Shown here: positions 42,223 through 50,508 of the stretch, piece after piece
Numbering within the stretch: position 1 is the stretch's first letter
How the letters are laid out: every line of letters begins with the position of its first letter
Source of the DNA: Microbulbifer aggregans
Lineage (GTDB): Bacteria > Pseudomonadota > Gammaproteobacteria > Pseudomonadales > Cellvibrionaceae
DNA: 64,000 bases
Direction: 5' to 3'
Assembly (NCBI RefSeq): GCF_001750105.1
Contig: NZ_CP014143.1
Location: 2,511,501 to 2,575,500, forward strand
Program-made: the position numbers and the translations under genes
Notes under the pieces: model-generated
The model's database searches: none
Told to the model about the DNA's origin: nothing
The model's input: the letters and a program-made list of their open reading frames with translations, nothing else

Positions 42223-43005
42223 TTGGAACTGATCGATAGCCACTGCCACTTCGACTTTGACGCCTTTGATGCTGATCGCGCCTCGGTGTGGGTGCGCAGC
42301 CGTGCCCGGGGAGTGACGGGTATGATCATTCCGGGAGTCAGCATCGAGCAATGGGACACGCTGTTCGAGCTGGTGAACGGTGAGGCGGATTGGTATGGCG
42401 CTGTCGGGCTGCATCCCTGGTGGATCAAGGATCTGGCAGTTGCCGATGATGAATTGAGCCAGAGACTCGCAGACAATGCCGGCCGCAAGCGCTGTGTGGC
42501 GATCGGTGAGTGTGGGCTCGATAAGGGCATCGAGGTGCCGCTGCCGCGGCAGGAATCGGTTTTTCGCCTGCAGTTGTCGGTGGCCTGTGAGTTTGATCTC
42601 CCCTTGATTATCCATGTGCACCGGTATCACGCGGAAGTCCTGCGGATTCTCAAGGAGGTCCAGCCAGCCAGGGGTGGTGTCATTCACGCATTCAGTGGCA
42701 GTGAGGAAATCGCCAGTGAATACTGGCGATTGGGGTTTTACCTCGGTGTCGGCGGCACCATTACCTACGAGCGGGCGGCCAAGACGCGCCGGGCTGTGGC
42801 TGCGGCACCGATGGAATCGCTGTTGCTGGAAAGTGACGCCCCCGATATGCCGCTGTGCGGTCGCCAGGGCCTGCGCAACAGTCCTGAGCTCCTGCCTGAC
42901 ATTGCTGCGGCGCTGGCTGAACTGCGTTGCATGAGGGTTGAGGACGTCGCGCGGCAGACCCGCCAGAATACCCAGCGTCTGTTTGCCTTATCATTCGCTC
43001 CATGA
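42223..43005 (+). CDS. yjjV: TatD-family metal-dependent hydrolase (YjjV-like, TTG start)
   Basis: A 260-residue TIM-barrel metallohydrolase. Metal ligands are visible: DSHCHFD (His7, His9), GECGLD (Glu), the IHVHRYH strand (His), VIHAFSG (His) and LLLESDAPDMP (Asp). The GGTITYERAAKTRRAVAAAPMESLLLESDAPDMPL stretch is characteristic of YjjV rather than TatD proper. TatD-like enzymes are 3'-5' DNA/RNA exonucleases. TTG 42223 gives the E. coli-like start (M)ELIDSHCHFDF and family length; ATG 42178 is the alternative. It overlaps the csdA-csdE gene by ATGA. Confidence 0.88.
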   Translation: MELIDSHCHFDFDAFDADRASVWVRSRARGVTGMIIPGVSIEQWDTLFELVNGEADWYGAVGLHPWWIKDLAVADDELSQRLADNAGRKRCVAIGECGLDKGIEVPLPRQESVFRLQLSVACEFDLPLIIHVHRYHAEVLRILKEVQPARGGVIHAFSGSEEIASEYWRLGFYLGVGGTITYERAAKTRRAVAAAPMESLLLESDAPDMPLCGRQGLRNSPELLPDIAAALAELRCMRVEDVARQTRQNTQRLFALSFAP

Positions 43006-44669
43006 CCAGTAGCAAATATTCCCCGGAAAGCTTCCGCAGCCAGTTTCCCCTGTTTGAGCAGCGGGAGAACCGCGACCTTATCTATTTGGATAATGCGGCA
43101 ACGACCCAGCGGCCGGCACCGGTAATCGATGCCATCGTCGACTTCTATCGCCACTCCAATGCCAACACTCATCGCTCCAGTCATCGCCTGGCGCGGCGCG
43201 CGACTGAAATGGTGGAGCAGACGCGGCAGCAGGCCGCCTCATTTCTGAACGCGCGCTCGGGTCGGGAAATTGTCTTCTGCCGCGGTGCGACCGAGGCGCT
43301 CAACCTGCTTGCCAACAGTCTCTGCTGCGGGCTCAGGGCCGGCGATGAAATCGTACTGTCCACGATCGAGCACCACGCCAACCTGGTGCCGTGGCAGATG
43401 ATGGCAGCACGCTACGGATTGAAGCTCCGCTACGTCCCCCACACTGCCGGGGTGCCACAGTTTGACCGCCTGGGTGAGGTGCTGGGGGAGCGCACACGCA
43501 TTGTTTCCCTGACGGGCGGCTCCAATGCCCTGGGCCTGCGTCCCGACCTCGCGTCCATCGCATCACAATTGCGCGACCGAGAGCTTCACTGGATTGTGGA
43601 CGGCTCGCAGCTGGCAGCGCACGAGAGAGTCGATGTGCAGGCTCTCGGCTGTGACTTTTTCGTGTGCTCCGCGCACAAGTTCTATGGCCCCACCGGGGTG
43701 GGGCTGCTGTACGGGCGTGAGAACCTGATGGCCGCAATGCCGCCGTGGCAGGGTGGGGGCGAAATGATTGCGGAAGTGGGGCTCTACCAGAGTCAATACG
43801 CCGATCTTCCGCACAAGTTTGAGGCTGGCACTTCACCGCTTGGCAGCCTGGCCGGGCTGGGCGCTGCGTTGGCTTTTCTGCAGCAGCAGGACCGGGAGGC
43901 GATGGCGGCGCACGAACAGGCGATGCTGCAATGGCTTCACCGTGAACTGGCCCAGCTCCCACACCTGCGGCTACTCAGCCAGCCCCAGCACAATCTGGGC
44001 ATCGTTGCATTTGCGCCCGTGGATGCCGCTCCCGCTGATCTGTCCCTGTGGCTCGATGGCCGGGATATCGCCGTGCGGGTGGGGCATCACTGTGCGCAAC
44101 CGCTGATACGTGCGTCTGGTGAGGGCGCGACGGTACGCGCGTCTGTGGCGGGCTACACGACCTGGCGCGACTGCGAGGCGTTTCTGGATGCGGTAAGGGA
44201 GTTCCAGCGCATCAGCGAGCCGCAAGGGAGTGTAAAAGCCACTCAAGGCGAGTGGCAGGGTGATGACCTGTCTGCCCTGCGCCTCGAGCGGTTGGCGTCA
44301 CAGCGCAGCTGGCAGGACCGCTATCGGGAGCTGATGCGCTGGAGTAAATCGATCGCTGCCAAACCGATAATCCGCACCCCCCGCAATCTGGTACGAGGCT
44401 GTGAGTCAGAAGCCTGGCTGGTGCACCGGGAGCAAGGAGGAAAGCACTATTTCGCGGTGGATAGTGATAGTCGGGTGGTCAAGGGACTGGCGGCATTACT
44501 GTTATCGCAAATCGACGGCCGCAGTGGGGGAGAGATCGAGAGTCTCGACCTCGAAAAGCTGTTCGCCGATCTCGGCCTGCGCCAGCACCTGAGCCAGTCG
44601 CGCAGTAATGGCTTTTATGCGCTGTTGGCCCAGGCGCTGCATTTCGTCCACCACGGCAAAAGTGAATGA
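43002..44669 (+). CDS. csdA: Cysteine desulfurase fused to SufE-like sulfur acceptor (CsdA-CsdE fusion)
   Basis: A 555-residue fusion. Residues 1-405 are a group II cysteine desulfurase: IYLDNAATTQRP, STIEHHANLVPW, the PLP-binding Lys226 in SAHKFYGPTGVG and the active-site Cys364 in HHCAQP. Residues about 428-550 are a SufE/CsdE domain with acceptor Cys467 in VRGCESEAWL. CsdA takes sulfur from cysteine and passes it to CsdE; in E. coli they are separate proteins that meet TcdA (CsdL). Here fusion makes the transfer intramolecular or within a dimer. One motif differs from the family: VSLTGGSNALG in place of the usual SNVLG. It converges on tcdA. Confidence 0.93.
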   Translation: MTSSKYSPESFRSQFPLFEQRENRDLIYLDNAATTQRPAPVIDAIVDFYRHSNANTHRSSHRLARRATEMVEQTRQQAASFLNARSGREIVFCRGATEALNLLANSLCCGLRAGDEIVLSTIEHHANLVPWQMMAARYGLKLRYVPHTAGVPQFDRLGEVLGERTRIVSLTGGSNALGLRPDLASIASQLRDRELHWIVDGSQLAAHERVDVQALGCDFFVCSAHKFYGPTGVGLLYGRENLMAAMPPWQGGGEMIAEVGLYQSQYADLPHKFEAGTSPLGSLAGLGAALAFLQQQDREAMAAHEQAMLQWLHRELAQLPHLRLLSQPQHNLGIVAFAPVDAAPADLSLWLDGRDIAVRVGHHCAQPLIRASGEGATVRASVAGYTTWRDCEAFLDAVREFQRISEPQGSVKATQGEWQGDDLSALRLERLASQRSWQDRYRELMRWSKSIAAKPIIRTPRNLVRGCESEAWLVHREQGGKHYFAVDSDSRVVKGLAALLLSQIDGRSGGEIESLDLEKLFADLGLRQHLSQSRSNGFYALLAQALHFVHHGKSE

Positions 44670-44696
44670 CAGGGCCCGGTCGTGGGCGTCATTCAC
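44662..44696. terminator. Shared hairpin embedding both stop codons of csdA-csdE and tcdA
   Basis: GTGAATGAC (44662-44670) and GTCATTCAC (44688-44696) form a perfect 9-bp outer stem, with an inner GCCC/GGGC. The two TGA stop codons of the converging genes lie inside the arms, so the genes end within one symmetrical structure. There is no strong T-run. Confidence 0.6.
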
Positions 44697-45493
44697 TTGG
44701 TTTGCTGTAGCAGCCGCTCTATTCCCCGGCTGGCGGCGGCAAAGCCAAAGGTTCCGGTGACCATGGTGGCCGCACCGAAACCGCCGCTGCAGTCCAGCTT
44801 GACGCCATCCTGCATGGCGGACTTCTGCTGGCAGACCTGGCCATCCGGTTGTGGATAGACCATGGGCTCGGTGGAGTAGATGGCATCCACGCCGAATTGC
44901 CGCTTGCGTGATTTCTGGAAGTTGTGGAAGCGGTACAGGTGCTGGCGCACCTTGGCGAGCATCGGGTCGTTGATGGTGCGGCCGAGGTCAGCGCTGGTGA
45001 TCAGCGCCGGGTCTCTCTTACCCCCGGCAGAACCGACCGTCACCAGGCGCATCTTACGGGCCTTGCAGTAGGCCACAATTGCCGCTTTGACACGGGCCGC
45101 ATCGATGGCGTCGATCACCACATCGATCGGTCGTACCGAGGGATCCAGCAGTTCGGCCAGGTTGTCCGAGGCTGCGAAATCCTCCACGGTTTCGATACGA
45201 ATTTCAGGGTTGATCTGGCGCAGGCGCTCGGCGGTGACATCGACCTTGATTTGTCCGATGGTGTCTTGCAGTGCGTGGCTCTGGCGGTTGGTGTTGGTGA
45301 TGCAGACATCGTCCAGGTCGATCAGAGTTAGGCTGCCAACACCTGAACGGGCGAGGGCTTCGGCTGTCCAGCTGCCCACGCCGCCGATACCGATCACAAC
45401 GAAGTGCGCCGCGTTCAGTGTCTCCAGTGCGGTCTCTCCATAGAGTCGGGCGATACCGCCAAACCGCTGTCGATATTGCTCAGTCAGCTTCAT
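44693..45493 (-). CDS. tcdA: tRNA threonylcarbamoyladenosine dehydratase TcdA (CsdL)
   Basis: A 266-residue E1-like enzyme that cyclises t6A37 of ANN-decoding tRNAs with ATP. It has the nucleotide-binding VIGIGGVGSW (33-42), a DLDDVCITNTNRQ segment, VIDAIDAARVKAAI, the TVGSAGGKRDP loop, and CSGGFGAATMVTGTFG near the C-terminus. CsdA/CsdE support this reaction in E. coli, and the convergent gene encodes their fusion. ATG 45493 gives the standard N-terminus MKLTEQYRQRFGG; the frame open to 45628 overlaps the next gene and is not used. It overlaps the DCC gene by 14 bases. Confidence 0.94.
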   Translation of the reverse strand: MKLTEQYRQRFGGIARLYGETALETLNAAHFVVIGIGGVGSWTAEALARSGVGSLTLIDLDDVCITNTNRQSHALQDTIGQIKVDVTAERLRQINPEIRIETVEDFAASDNLAELLDPSVRPIDVVIDAIDAARVKAAIVAYCKARKMRLVTVGSAGGKRDPALITSADLGRTINDPMLAKVRQHLYRFHNFQKSRKRQFGVDAIYSTEPMVYPQPDGQVCQQKSAMQDGVKLDCSGGFGAATMVTGTFGFAAASRGIERLLQQTK

Positions 45494-45929
45494 TCTCGTC
45501 CAGTTCTTCAAGAAATCTCGGTTTCTCCGCTGCCGTAGGCAGGCGGCACTCTTCTCTGCGCCCGAAGAGCCGGTAGCGGTTGCGCGCCACCCGGTCGTAG
45601 AGCCAGTCGCGGATGCTTCGCGGGACAAACTGCACTAACGCTAGGGCCTTCCACGGCATAGGCAGTTGTGCCATGACCCGGAGGGCAGCGCTGCTCTTTT
45701 CATATACCTGGTGCCGCCCCGCGTTGTCCCTCTCCAGATAAAGGACCGTTTCAAAGGCATCCAGAGGGCGTTGCATTTCCGCCAGCAGGTGCTGGCCGGC
45801 GGGCGATTGTACACGGCACAAAGTGAAGAGTGCGCGTCGGTCATGCTTCAGCACCAGGTGCGCCCAGCCATTGCAGAGGTTACAGACGCTATCAAACAGA
45901 ATGATGCGGTCAGGCAGGGCGCGGGGCAT
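45480..45929 (-). CDS. DCC-family thiol-disulfide oxidoreductase-like protein
   Basis: A 149-residue member of the DUF393/DCC family. The eponymous motif LFDSVCNLCNGW (Asp13, Cys16, Cys19) sits in a thioredoxin-like first strand-helix. RVQSPAGQHLL, VLYLERD and a hydrophobic C-terminal half (LVQFVPRSIRDWLYDRVARNRYRLFGRREECRLPT) complete the family pattern. The reaction is unknown; a redox role is inferred from Cys-x-x-Cys. It is upstream of tcdA with overlapping ends and probably cotranscribed. Confidence 0.88.
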   Translation of the reverse strand: MPRALPDRIILFDSVCNLCNGWAHLVLKHDRRALFTLCRVQSPAGQHLLAEMQRPLDAFETVLYLERDNAGRHQVYEKSSAALRVMAQLPMPWKALALVQFVPRSIRDWLYDRVARNRYRLFGRREECRLPTAAEKPRFLEELDENEAD

Positions 45930-46085
45930 GTGGGCTCCGTGGCGGTGCTTTCAGCGAATGGTAGCGGGGAGGCGGTAAAGGCGCAAAAAGAGCAGGAGAG
46001 GGTGAGGCGGTATCGGGAAAGTGCGTAAGCGCGAGTTCGTATTGTGGGAAAATGCAAGCGGCGGCCGTAGCCGCCGCAGTGCAGA

Positions 46086-46550
46086 TCAGTGCACGTGACC
46101 GTGATCGATCTCTTCCGGAGTCGCCTCGCGTACGGAGACCACTTCGATGTCAAAGTGCAGCTCGACACCAGCCAGCGGGTGGTTGCCGTTGATGGTGACG
46201 TTGTCGCCGTCGATATCGATGATTTCGACTTCGATCGGGTGGCCCTCAGTGCTCTGCGCGCGGAATGCCATACCAACCTTCAGCTCTTCGACACCGCCGA
46301 AAGCAGTGCGGGGCAGGGTCTGGATCAGCTCGGGGTTTTGCGGGCCGTAGGCCTCTTCCGGCTGGATGACGGCGGTAAATTTGTCGCCGGCGCTCTTATC
46401 GAGCATTTCGCGCTCCAGTCCGGGGATGATGTTGCCGACACCCTGGAGGTACTTCAGCGGCTCTCCACCGGAGGACGAGTCGATGACTGTGCCTTCAGCA
46501 TCTTTCAGGGTGTAGTGCATCTCCACTACGGAGTGGTTGGCAATCTTCAT
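46086..46550 (-). CDS. slyD: FKBP-type peptidyl-prolyl isomerase, SlyD-like
   Basis: A 154-residue prolyl isomerase/chaperone. The FKBP half contains VVEMHYTLKDAEGTVIDSS and GNIIPGLEREMLDKSAGDK. The inserted IF chaperone flap (about 70-125) is followed by NGNHPLAGVELHFDIEVVSVREATPEEIDHGHVH, typical of SlyD. The long metal-binding C-terminal tail of E. coli SlyD is missing, apart from the terminal HGHVH. It assists folding of metalloproteins or nascent chains in the cytoplasm. Confidence 0.93.
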   Translation of the reverse strand: MKIANHSVVEMHYTLKDAEGTVIDSSSGGEPLKYLQGVGNIIPGLEREMLDKSAGDKFTAVIQPEEAYGPQNPELIQTLPRTAFGGVEELKVGMAFRAQSTEGHPIEVEIIDIDGDNVTINGNHPLAGVELHFDIEVVSVREATPEEIDHGHVH

Positions 46551-46675
46551 GGGGAATTCTCTGAGAATGAAGGGTGAATTGAGTAGCGCTCACCGAATGC
46601 AGGGAGGCAGACGGGGAATAAAGGCTGCGAAGCGCCATTGTATTGAGCGCTCCGCCATGTCGCAACCGGAGCAGG

Positions 46676-47035
46676 TCAGCAGGCGATGGACAGGTCCGGA
46701 TCGCAGTCACTGTAGAGGTTGCTGGCACTCTCCATCAAAGCGCTGCTCAGTTGGCAGGAAAAGCCCAGTTCCGCGAGGCGGGCTTCGAGAAATTCCAACA
46801 GGGCTTCGAACAGTGCCGGGTTGAGACCCCGGGCGAGAAAACTGGCGCGGCTCGAGCGCACCGGTTCGGGTGTTTCGGACAGGGCATGGTTCAGAAACTG
46901 CGCCTGCCGGTTCTGCTGCTTGTAGTGGTCATGGCTGTCCTGCTCAGACAGGTGCTGACCGATGGCGGAGTAAAACTCCGCCACTGTCTCATGGACAAAT
47001 CGGCTGCCGCCGACCTGGTTGAGAAGCGTAGTCAT
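46676..47035 (-). CDS. Truncated-hemoglobin-like (globin fold) protein, degenerate
   Basis: A 119-residue, wholly helical protein. The N-terminal part, LLNQVGGSRFVHETVAEFYSAIG, follows the group I truncated hemoglobin start (LGG, then helix B with a Phe-Tyr pair), and RQAQFLNHAL aligns with the E-helix that ends in QxxFL. The C-terminal helices NPALFEALLEFLEARLAELGF and LSSALMESASNLYSD match the G and H helices. The F-helix position that should hold the proximal His reads SFLARGLNPALF with no His, so heme binding by the usual ligand looks lost. The family call is by pattern and moderate. Confidence 0.5.
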   Translation of the reverse strand: MTTLLNQVGGSRFVHETVAEFYSAIGQHLSEQDSHDHYKQQNRQAQFLNHALSETPEPVRSSRASFLARGLNPALFEALLEFLEARLAELGFSCQLSSALMESASNLYSDCDPDLSIAC

Positions 47036-47554
47036 CTATTGATTCCCCCGTTAGGTTCGACAGCGGTGTATTGCCGAGATCGCCGGTCATCTTTCCCTGT
47101 GACCTTGCGACCAAACCCGCTGCTGATTCGTAACCCGTCCCTGAATACAATTGATTCCCGCGATATGTAAGTACCACATCTGGCGCTAGTGTCACCGGTG
47201 TCCTCCGACGTTCGCTGCTCGGGCTGGTATTGAAGCCGCGAGCCTTTCGGCGACTGCGCTCTCTCGATAGGCAGGCAGACTAGGCCAAGCACCGGGTGCT
47301 GCCAATGGTCTGTCAGAAAATTGTCACTTACTTCGTCGGGTTGGCATGAGATTGGGCGTGGCCAGTTGGTCACGGTGCAAATGGTGGCGGTGAATAGCTC
47401 ATGTGCGCGATTCCGGGGCGGAGCCCCCGGGGATAAAACAGAGGCTGCGTGGATCGGGGAAGCTGGTAGACTCTGTGGTCCAATACAGCCCGGCAGAGGG
47501 GCGGCGCCAGCTGCTGGCAGGAAATTAGCAAGGATTCGAGGAGAATCAGAGACC
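47036..47554. other. Gene-free spacer of about 520 bases
   Basis: No gene or RNA was recognised. Local inverted repeats are present (AGCACC/GGTGCT at 47287-47299 and a G/C-rich hairpin near 47413-47435), but none has the form of a terminator. Open frames crossing it are reverse-complement shadows of the HIT gene. Confidence 0.5.
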
Positions 47555-47977
47555 ATGGCGAGTGTGTTTACCCAGATCATCAATGGCGAGCTGCCGGGGC
47601 ACTTCATCTGGCGGGATGATCGGGCAGTGGCAATCATGACCATCTCCCCCATCAAGCCTGGGCATTGTCTGGTGATTCCGGTCGAGGAGATCAACCACTG
47701 GGATGATGTACCCGAGGATCTGTCGGCACACCTGATGCATGTGGCACAACGCGTCGCCAAAGGACTCAAGGCGGTGTACAGCCCGCAGCGGGTCGGGGTG
47801 ATGGTGGCCGGTCTCGAGGTCCCCCACACCCACATTCACCTCATCCCGGTTGAGGAGCTCAGCGACTTCGATTTTTCCAAGCAGAAGCCCGCTGGTGCCG
47901 AGGAACTTGCCGGGGAGGCCGCCAAGGTACGTGCCGCCTTGGCTGAAGCGGGCTTCAGTGAGGCCGATTGCGGCTGA
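47555..47977 (+). CDS. HIT family nucleotide-binding protein
   Basis: A 140-residue histidine triad protein. The catalytic triad is His91-Thr-His93-Ile-His95-Leu in VPHTHIHLIPV. The N-terminus SVFTQIINGELPGHFIWRDDRAVAIMTISPIKPGHCLVIP is the standard HIT start, binding the purine. Members hydrolyse AMP or GMP phosphoramidates. The ATG has GAGGAG upstream. Confidence 0.93.
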   Translation: MASVFTQIINGELPGHFIWRDDRAVAIMTISPIKPGHCLVIPVEEINHWDDVPEDLSAHLMHVAQRVAKGLKAVYSPQRVGVMVAGLEVPHTHIHLIPVEELSDFDFSKQKPAGAEELAGEAAKVRAALAEAGFSEADCG

Positions 47978-48066
47978 ATTGCCAGAAATTTGTTCTCCGG
48001 TGCATCCAAACCGGCCACTGGCCACGTCATGGGTGTAACGAGGAACTGAAAGTGAGAGAACTATCC

Positions 48067-48867
48067 ATGGCCATTATGTCCCGTCTTCATGCCGCTCTGG
48101 CGGCCGTGACCCTGCTGTTGTGTGCCGTAGGCTCCTCTGCGCTCGCAGAGGAAACCATCGAACAGGCTTTCGACCTGTCCGGTTTTACCCGTATCGACCT
48201 GGAGGGAAGCTCTTCTCTGGAGATTGTCCAGGGCGACAGCTTTTCTGTGGTCGCCAGTGGTGCCCCTGAGGCAGTAGCCCTTGCCCGGGCGGAAGTGAGG
48301 GGAGACACCCTCAAGCTGTGGGTGGAGCCCAACCATAAGCGCTTTTTCGGTGTGGTGACGGTCAGTGATGGCCAGTCGGTGGATTATCGGGTATCTCTGC
48401 CGGTGATTGAGTCTGTTGCAGTGACAGGCTCCGGTGAGGCGACGGCAGAGACCCTGGAGAGCGAGTCTCTGGTCCTGAAAGTTACCGGGTCTGGTGACCT
48501 GACGGTGGCCAAGGTGGCAGCGGAGTCCCTGGAGGCCTCGGTAACCGGTTCCGGCGACCTGTCCCTCGGAACCGTTCTCTCAGTCCGCGGTGAGATCTCC
48601 ATTCGCGGCTCCGGCGACCTGGCTTTCGAGAGTTTTGCCGGAGAGACGCTCGAGGCGGACATCAAGGGTTCCGGCGACATCGAGGTCAGTGGCCGCGTGG
48701 GCACTGTGCGGGTCAATATCATGGGCTCCGGAGACTTCCTGGGTCGTCACCTGCAGGCCGACCGGGGTGAGGGTGCGGTGATGGGATCCGGGGATATCGT
48801 GCTGCGCCGCCCCGCTTCAGATTCCTTCTCGGTCATGGGCTCAGGCGATATCGCCTTGGTGGATTGA
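48067..48867 (+). CDS. DUF2807 (head GIN domain) beta-repeat secreted protein
   Basis: A 266-residue exported protein: signal peptide (about 1-28, cleavage near ALA-EE), then a DUF2807 domain. Eight copies of a Gly-Ser-Gly-(Asp/Glu) turn, spaced about 19-20 residues apart, run from TGSGEAT through to MGSGDIA, with alternating hydrophobic residues between them. This predicts a right-handed beta-helix. Many DUF2807 proteins sit in the envelope of marine bacteria; their role is unknown. A GTG at 48052 with a better Shine-Dalgarno (GAGGA, 7 bases away) is a real alternative start. Confidence 0.85.
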   Translation: MAIMSRLHAALAAVTLLLCAVGSSALAEETIEQAFDLSGFTRIDLEGSSSLEIVQGDSFSVVASGAPEAVALARAEVRGDTLKLWVEPNHKRFFGVVTVSDGQSVDYRVSLPVIESVAVTGSGEATAETLESESLVLKVTGSGDLTVAKVAAESLEASVTGSGDLSLGTVLSVRGEISIRGSGDLAFESFAGETLEADIKGSGDIEVSGRVGTVRVNIMGSGDFLGRHLQADRGEGAVMGSGDIVLRRPASDSFSVMGSGDIALVD

Positions 48868-49050
48868 CCTCCTGCCAGGTTTTTACCGGTCCGAGTACAG
48901 TGCGGCGGCCATTCTGGCCGCCGCACTGCGTTTCGGGGTCGGGTGATTGGGTCCAACTGGCTTGGGCGCACAGATTAGGCAGGTGCTGAACAGCCCTCCG
49001 AGCTGTTATTCTCAGTTTCTGCGGGCGGTGATGGGCACCGCCAGATCCGA

Positions 49051-50508
49051 ATGGAATGGGCTATGGCAGAGGGTGAGTCGGGAGCCGGCAACAACGGTTC
49101 CGGCGCGAGCAGTAAACTCAAACAGAAATGGCGACAGTTGCGTCGTGGCGCACAGGACAAGTCCCACTGGGCCGCAGAGCGCCTGCTGGACCGCCGTATC
49201 TGCATTGGCATCACCGGCCTCAGTGGCGCGGGTAAGTCCACGCTGCTCACCAGCCTCATCTACCAGTTGAGTCATCCCCAGAAAGCCCAGTTGCCGGGTT
49301 TTGGTCCGGCCCTGAATGGCGATCTGCTGGGGGCGGAACTGAAGCCCGCCCTGGATACGGATTTGCCCATGTTCGATTATCGGGAGTGCCTGCAGGCACT
49401 TCTGGATCAGCCTCCCCGCTGGCCGCAGAGCACGCGGGAACTCTCCGCCATGGAACTCCACATTCATCTCCGTTCCCGGCGCTTTGGCCGCAATGGACGC
49501 CGCACAGTGGTTGTGGAGTTGCGCGACTACCCCGGTGAATGGCTCATGGACCTGCCCCTGCTGGGGATGAGCTATGCCGACTGGTGCCGGCATCAGCATC
49601 ACATAATTGATGGTGACGCCCGGGCTGGACTGGCCCCTGAACTGATGTCGGAACTCGCGGCGCTGTCGCCCTCCGCAGCCGCTGAACCGGGCCACCTCGA
49701 CTCGCTATGGGATAAATATCGTAACTTCCTCCTCGATTGCCGCACCCAGCGCAGGCTCAGCTACCTCCAGCCCGGCAGGGCCTTGCTGGATCGGGAAAAT
49801 TACGGTGTGCTGCCGTTGCTGGATTTGCGTGGCCAGAGCAACGAGGCTCTCGAGGCGCTGCCGGAAGACAGTAACTACCAATACCTGGCTCGCCAATATC
49901 GGCGGTATGTCGAGGATATGGTTGCCCCCTTTGTCGAGAGCCATTTCCGCCACCTGGATCGTCAGCTGGTGCTGGTGGATATGATCGGCACCCTGTACGC
50001 CGGTGAACAGGCTCTGGATGACATGCGGCTGGCGTTTGGACACATTGCCGATACCTTTCGCTATGGGGGATCAAATCCATTGAGGAAGCTCTGGCGGCCG
50101 CGTATAGATCGTCTGGTGTTTGCCGCCACCAAGGTGGATCAGGTGCTGGCGGCCGATCACGACGCCCTGCGACAGCTGCTCGGTAGTCAGCTTCAGCAAG
50201 CTTTTTCCGGCGCTCGCCACCAGGGGCTCCCTCTGTTCTGCGAGGCAATCTCCGCAGTGCGTTGTTCCAATGAGACACTTCGCGATGGCCGGCGGCTGCT
50301 GGTGGGCCACGACCTGAAAGGTCGATACCTGGGTTTCGAAAATGCCGAGATTTTTGCCCAGCTGCCGAGTGAGGGGAAGGCGTGGCAGCATTACAACGGC
50401 GCCGCTCCACCACAGTTGCGCCCGCCTGCAGGTATGGCGGCCGGACAGTGTATTCCCCATATCCGAGTGGATGCACTCCTCAATCTGTTGCTGGGAGATA
50501 AGGTGTGA
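49051..50508 (+). CDS. ycjX: YcjX-like P-loop ATPase
   Basis: A 485-residue DUF463 protein. The P-loop ITGLSGAGKST is at about 54-64; an aromatic-rich EFRDYPGEWL-like segment (VELRDYPGEWLMDLPLLG) and a later LVFAATKVDQV (G4-like) complete the nucleotide site. YcjX is a stress-induced GTPase/ATPase of unsettled function, co-regulated with the phage-shock proteins in E. coli. It overlaps ycjF by GTGA. ATG 49063 is an alternative start. Confidence 0.92.
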   Translation: MEWAMAEGESGAGNNGSGASSKLKQKWRQLRRGAQDKSHWAAERLLDRRICIGITGLSGAGKSTLLTSLIYQLSHPQKAQLPGFGPALNGDLLGAELKPALDTDLPMFDYRECLQALLDQPPRWPQSTRELSAMELHIHLRSRRFGRNGRRTVVVELRDYPGEWLMDLPLLGMSYADWCRHQHHIIDGDARAGLAPELMSELAALSPSAAAEPGHLDSLWDKYRNFLLDCRTQRRLSYLQPGRALLDRENYGVLPLLDLRGQSNEALEALPEDSNYQYLARQYRRYVEDMVAPFVESHFRHLDRQLVLVDMIGTLYAGEQALDDMRLAFGHIADTFRYGGSNPLRKLWRPRIDRLVFAATKVDQVLAADHDALRQLLGSQLQQAFSGARHQGLPLFCEAISAVRCSNETLRDGRRLLVGHDLKGRYLGFENAEIFAQLPSEGKAWQHYNGAAPPQLRPPAGMAAGQCIPHIRVDALLNLLLGDKV

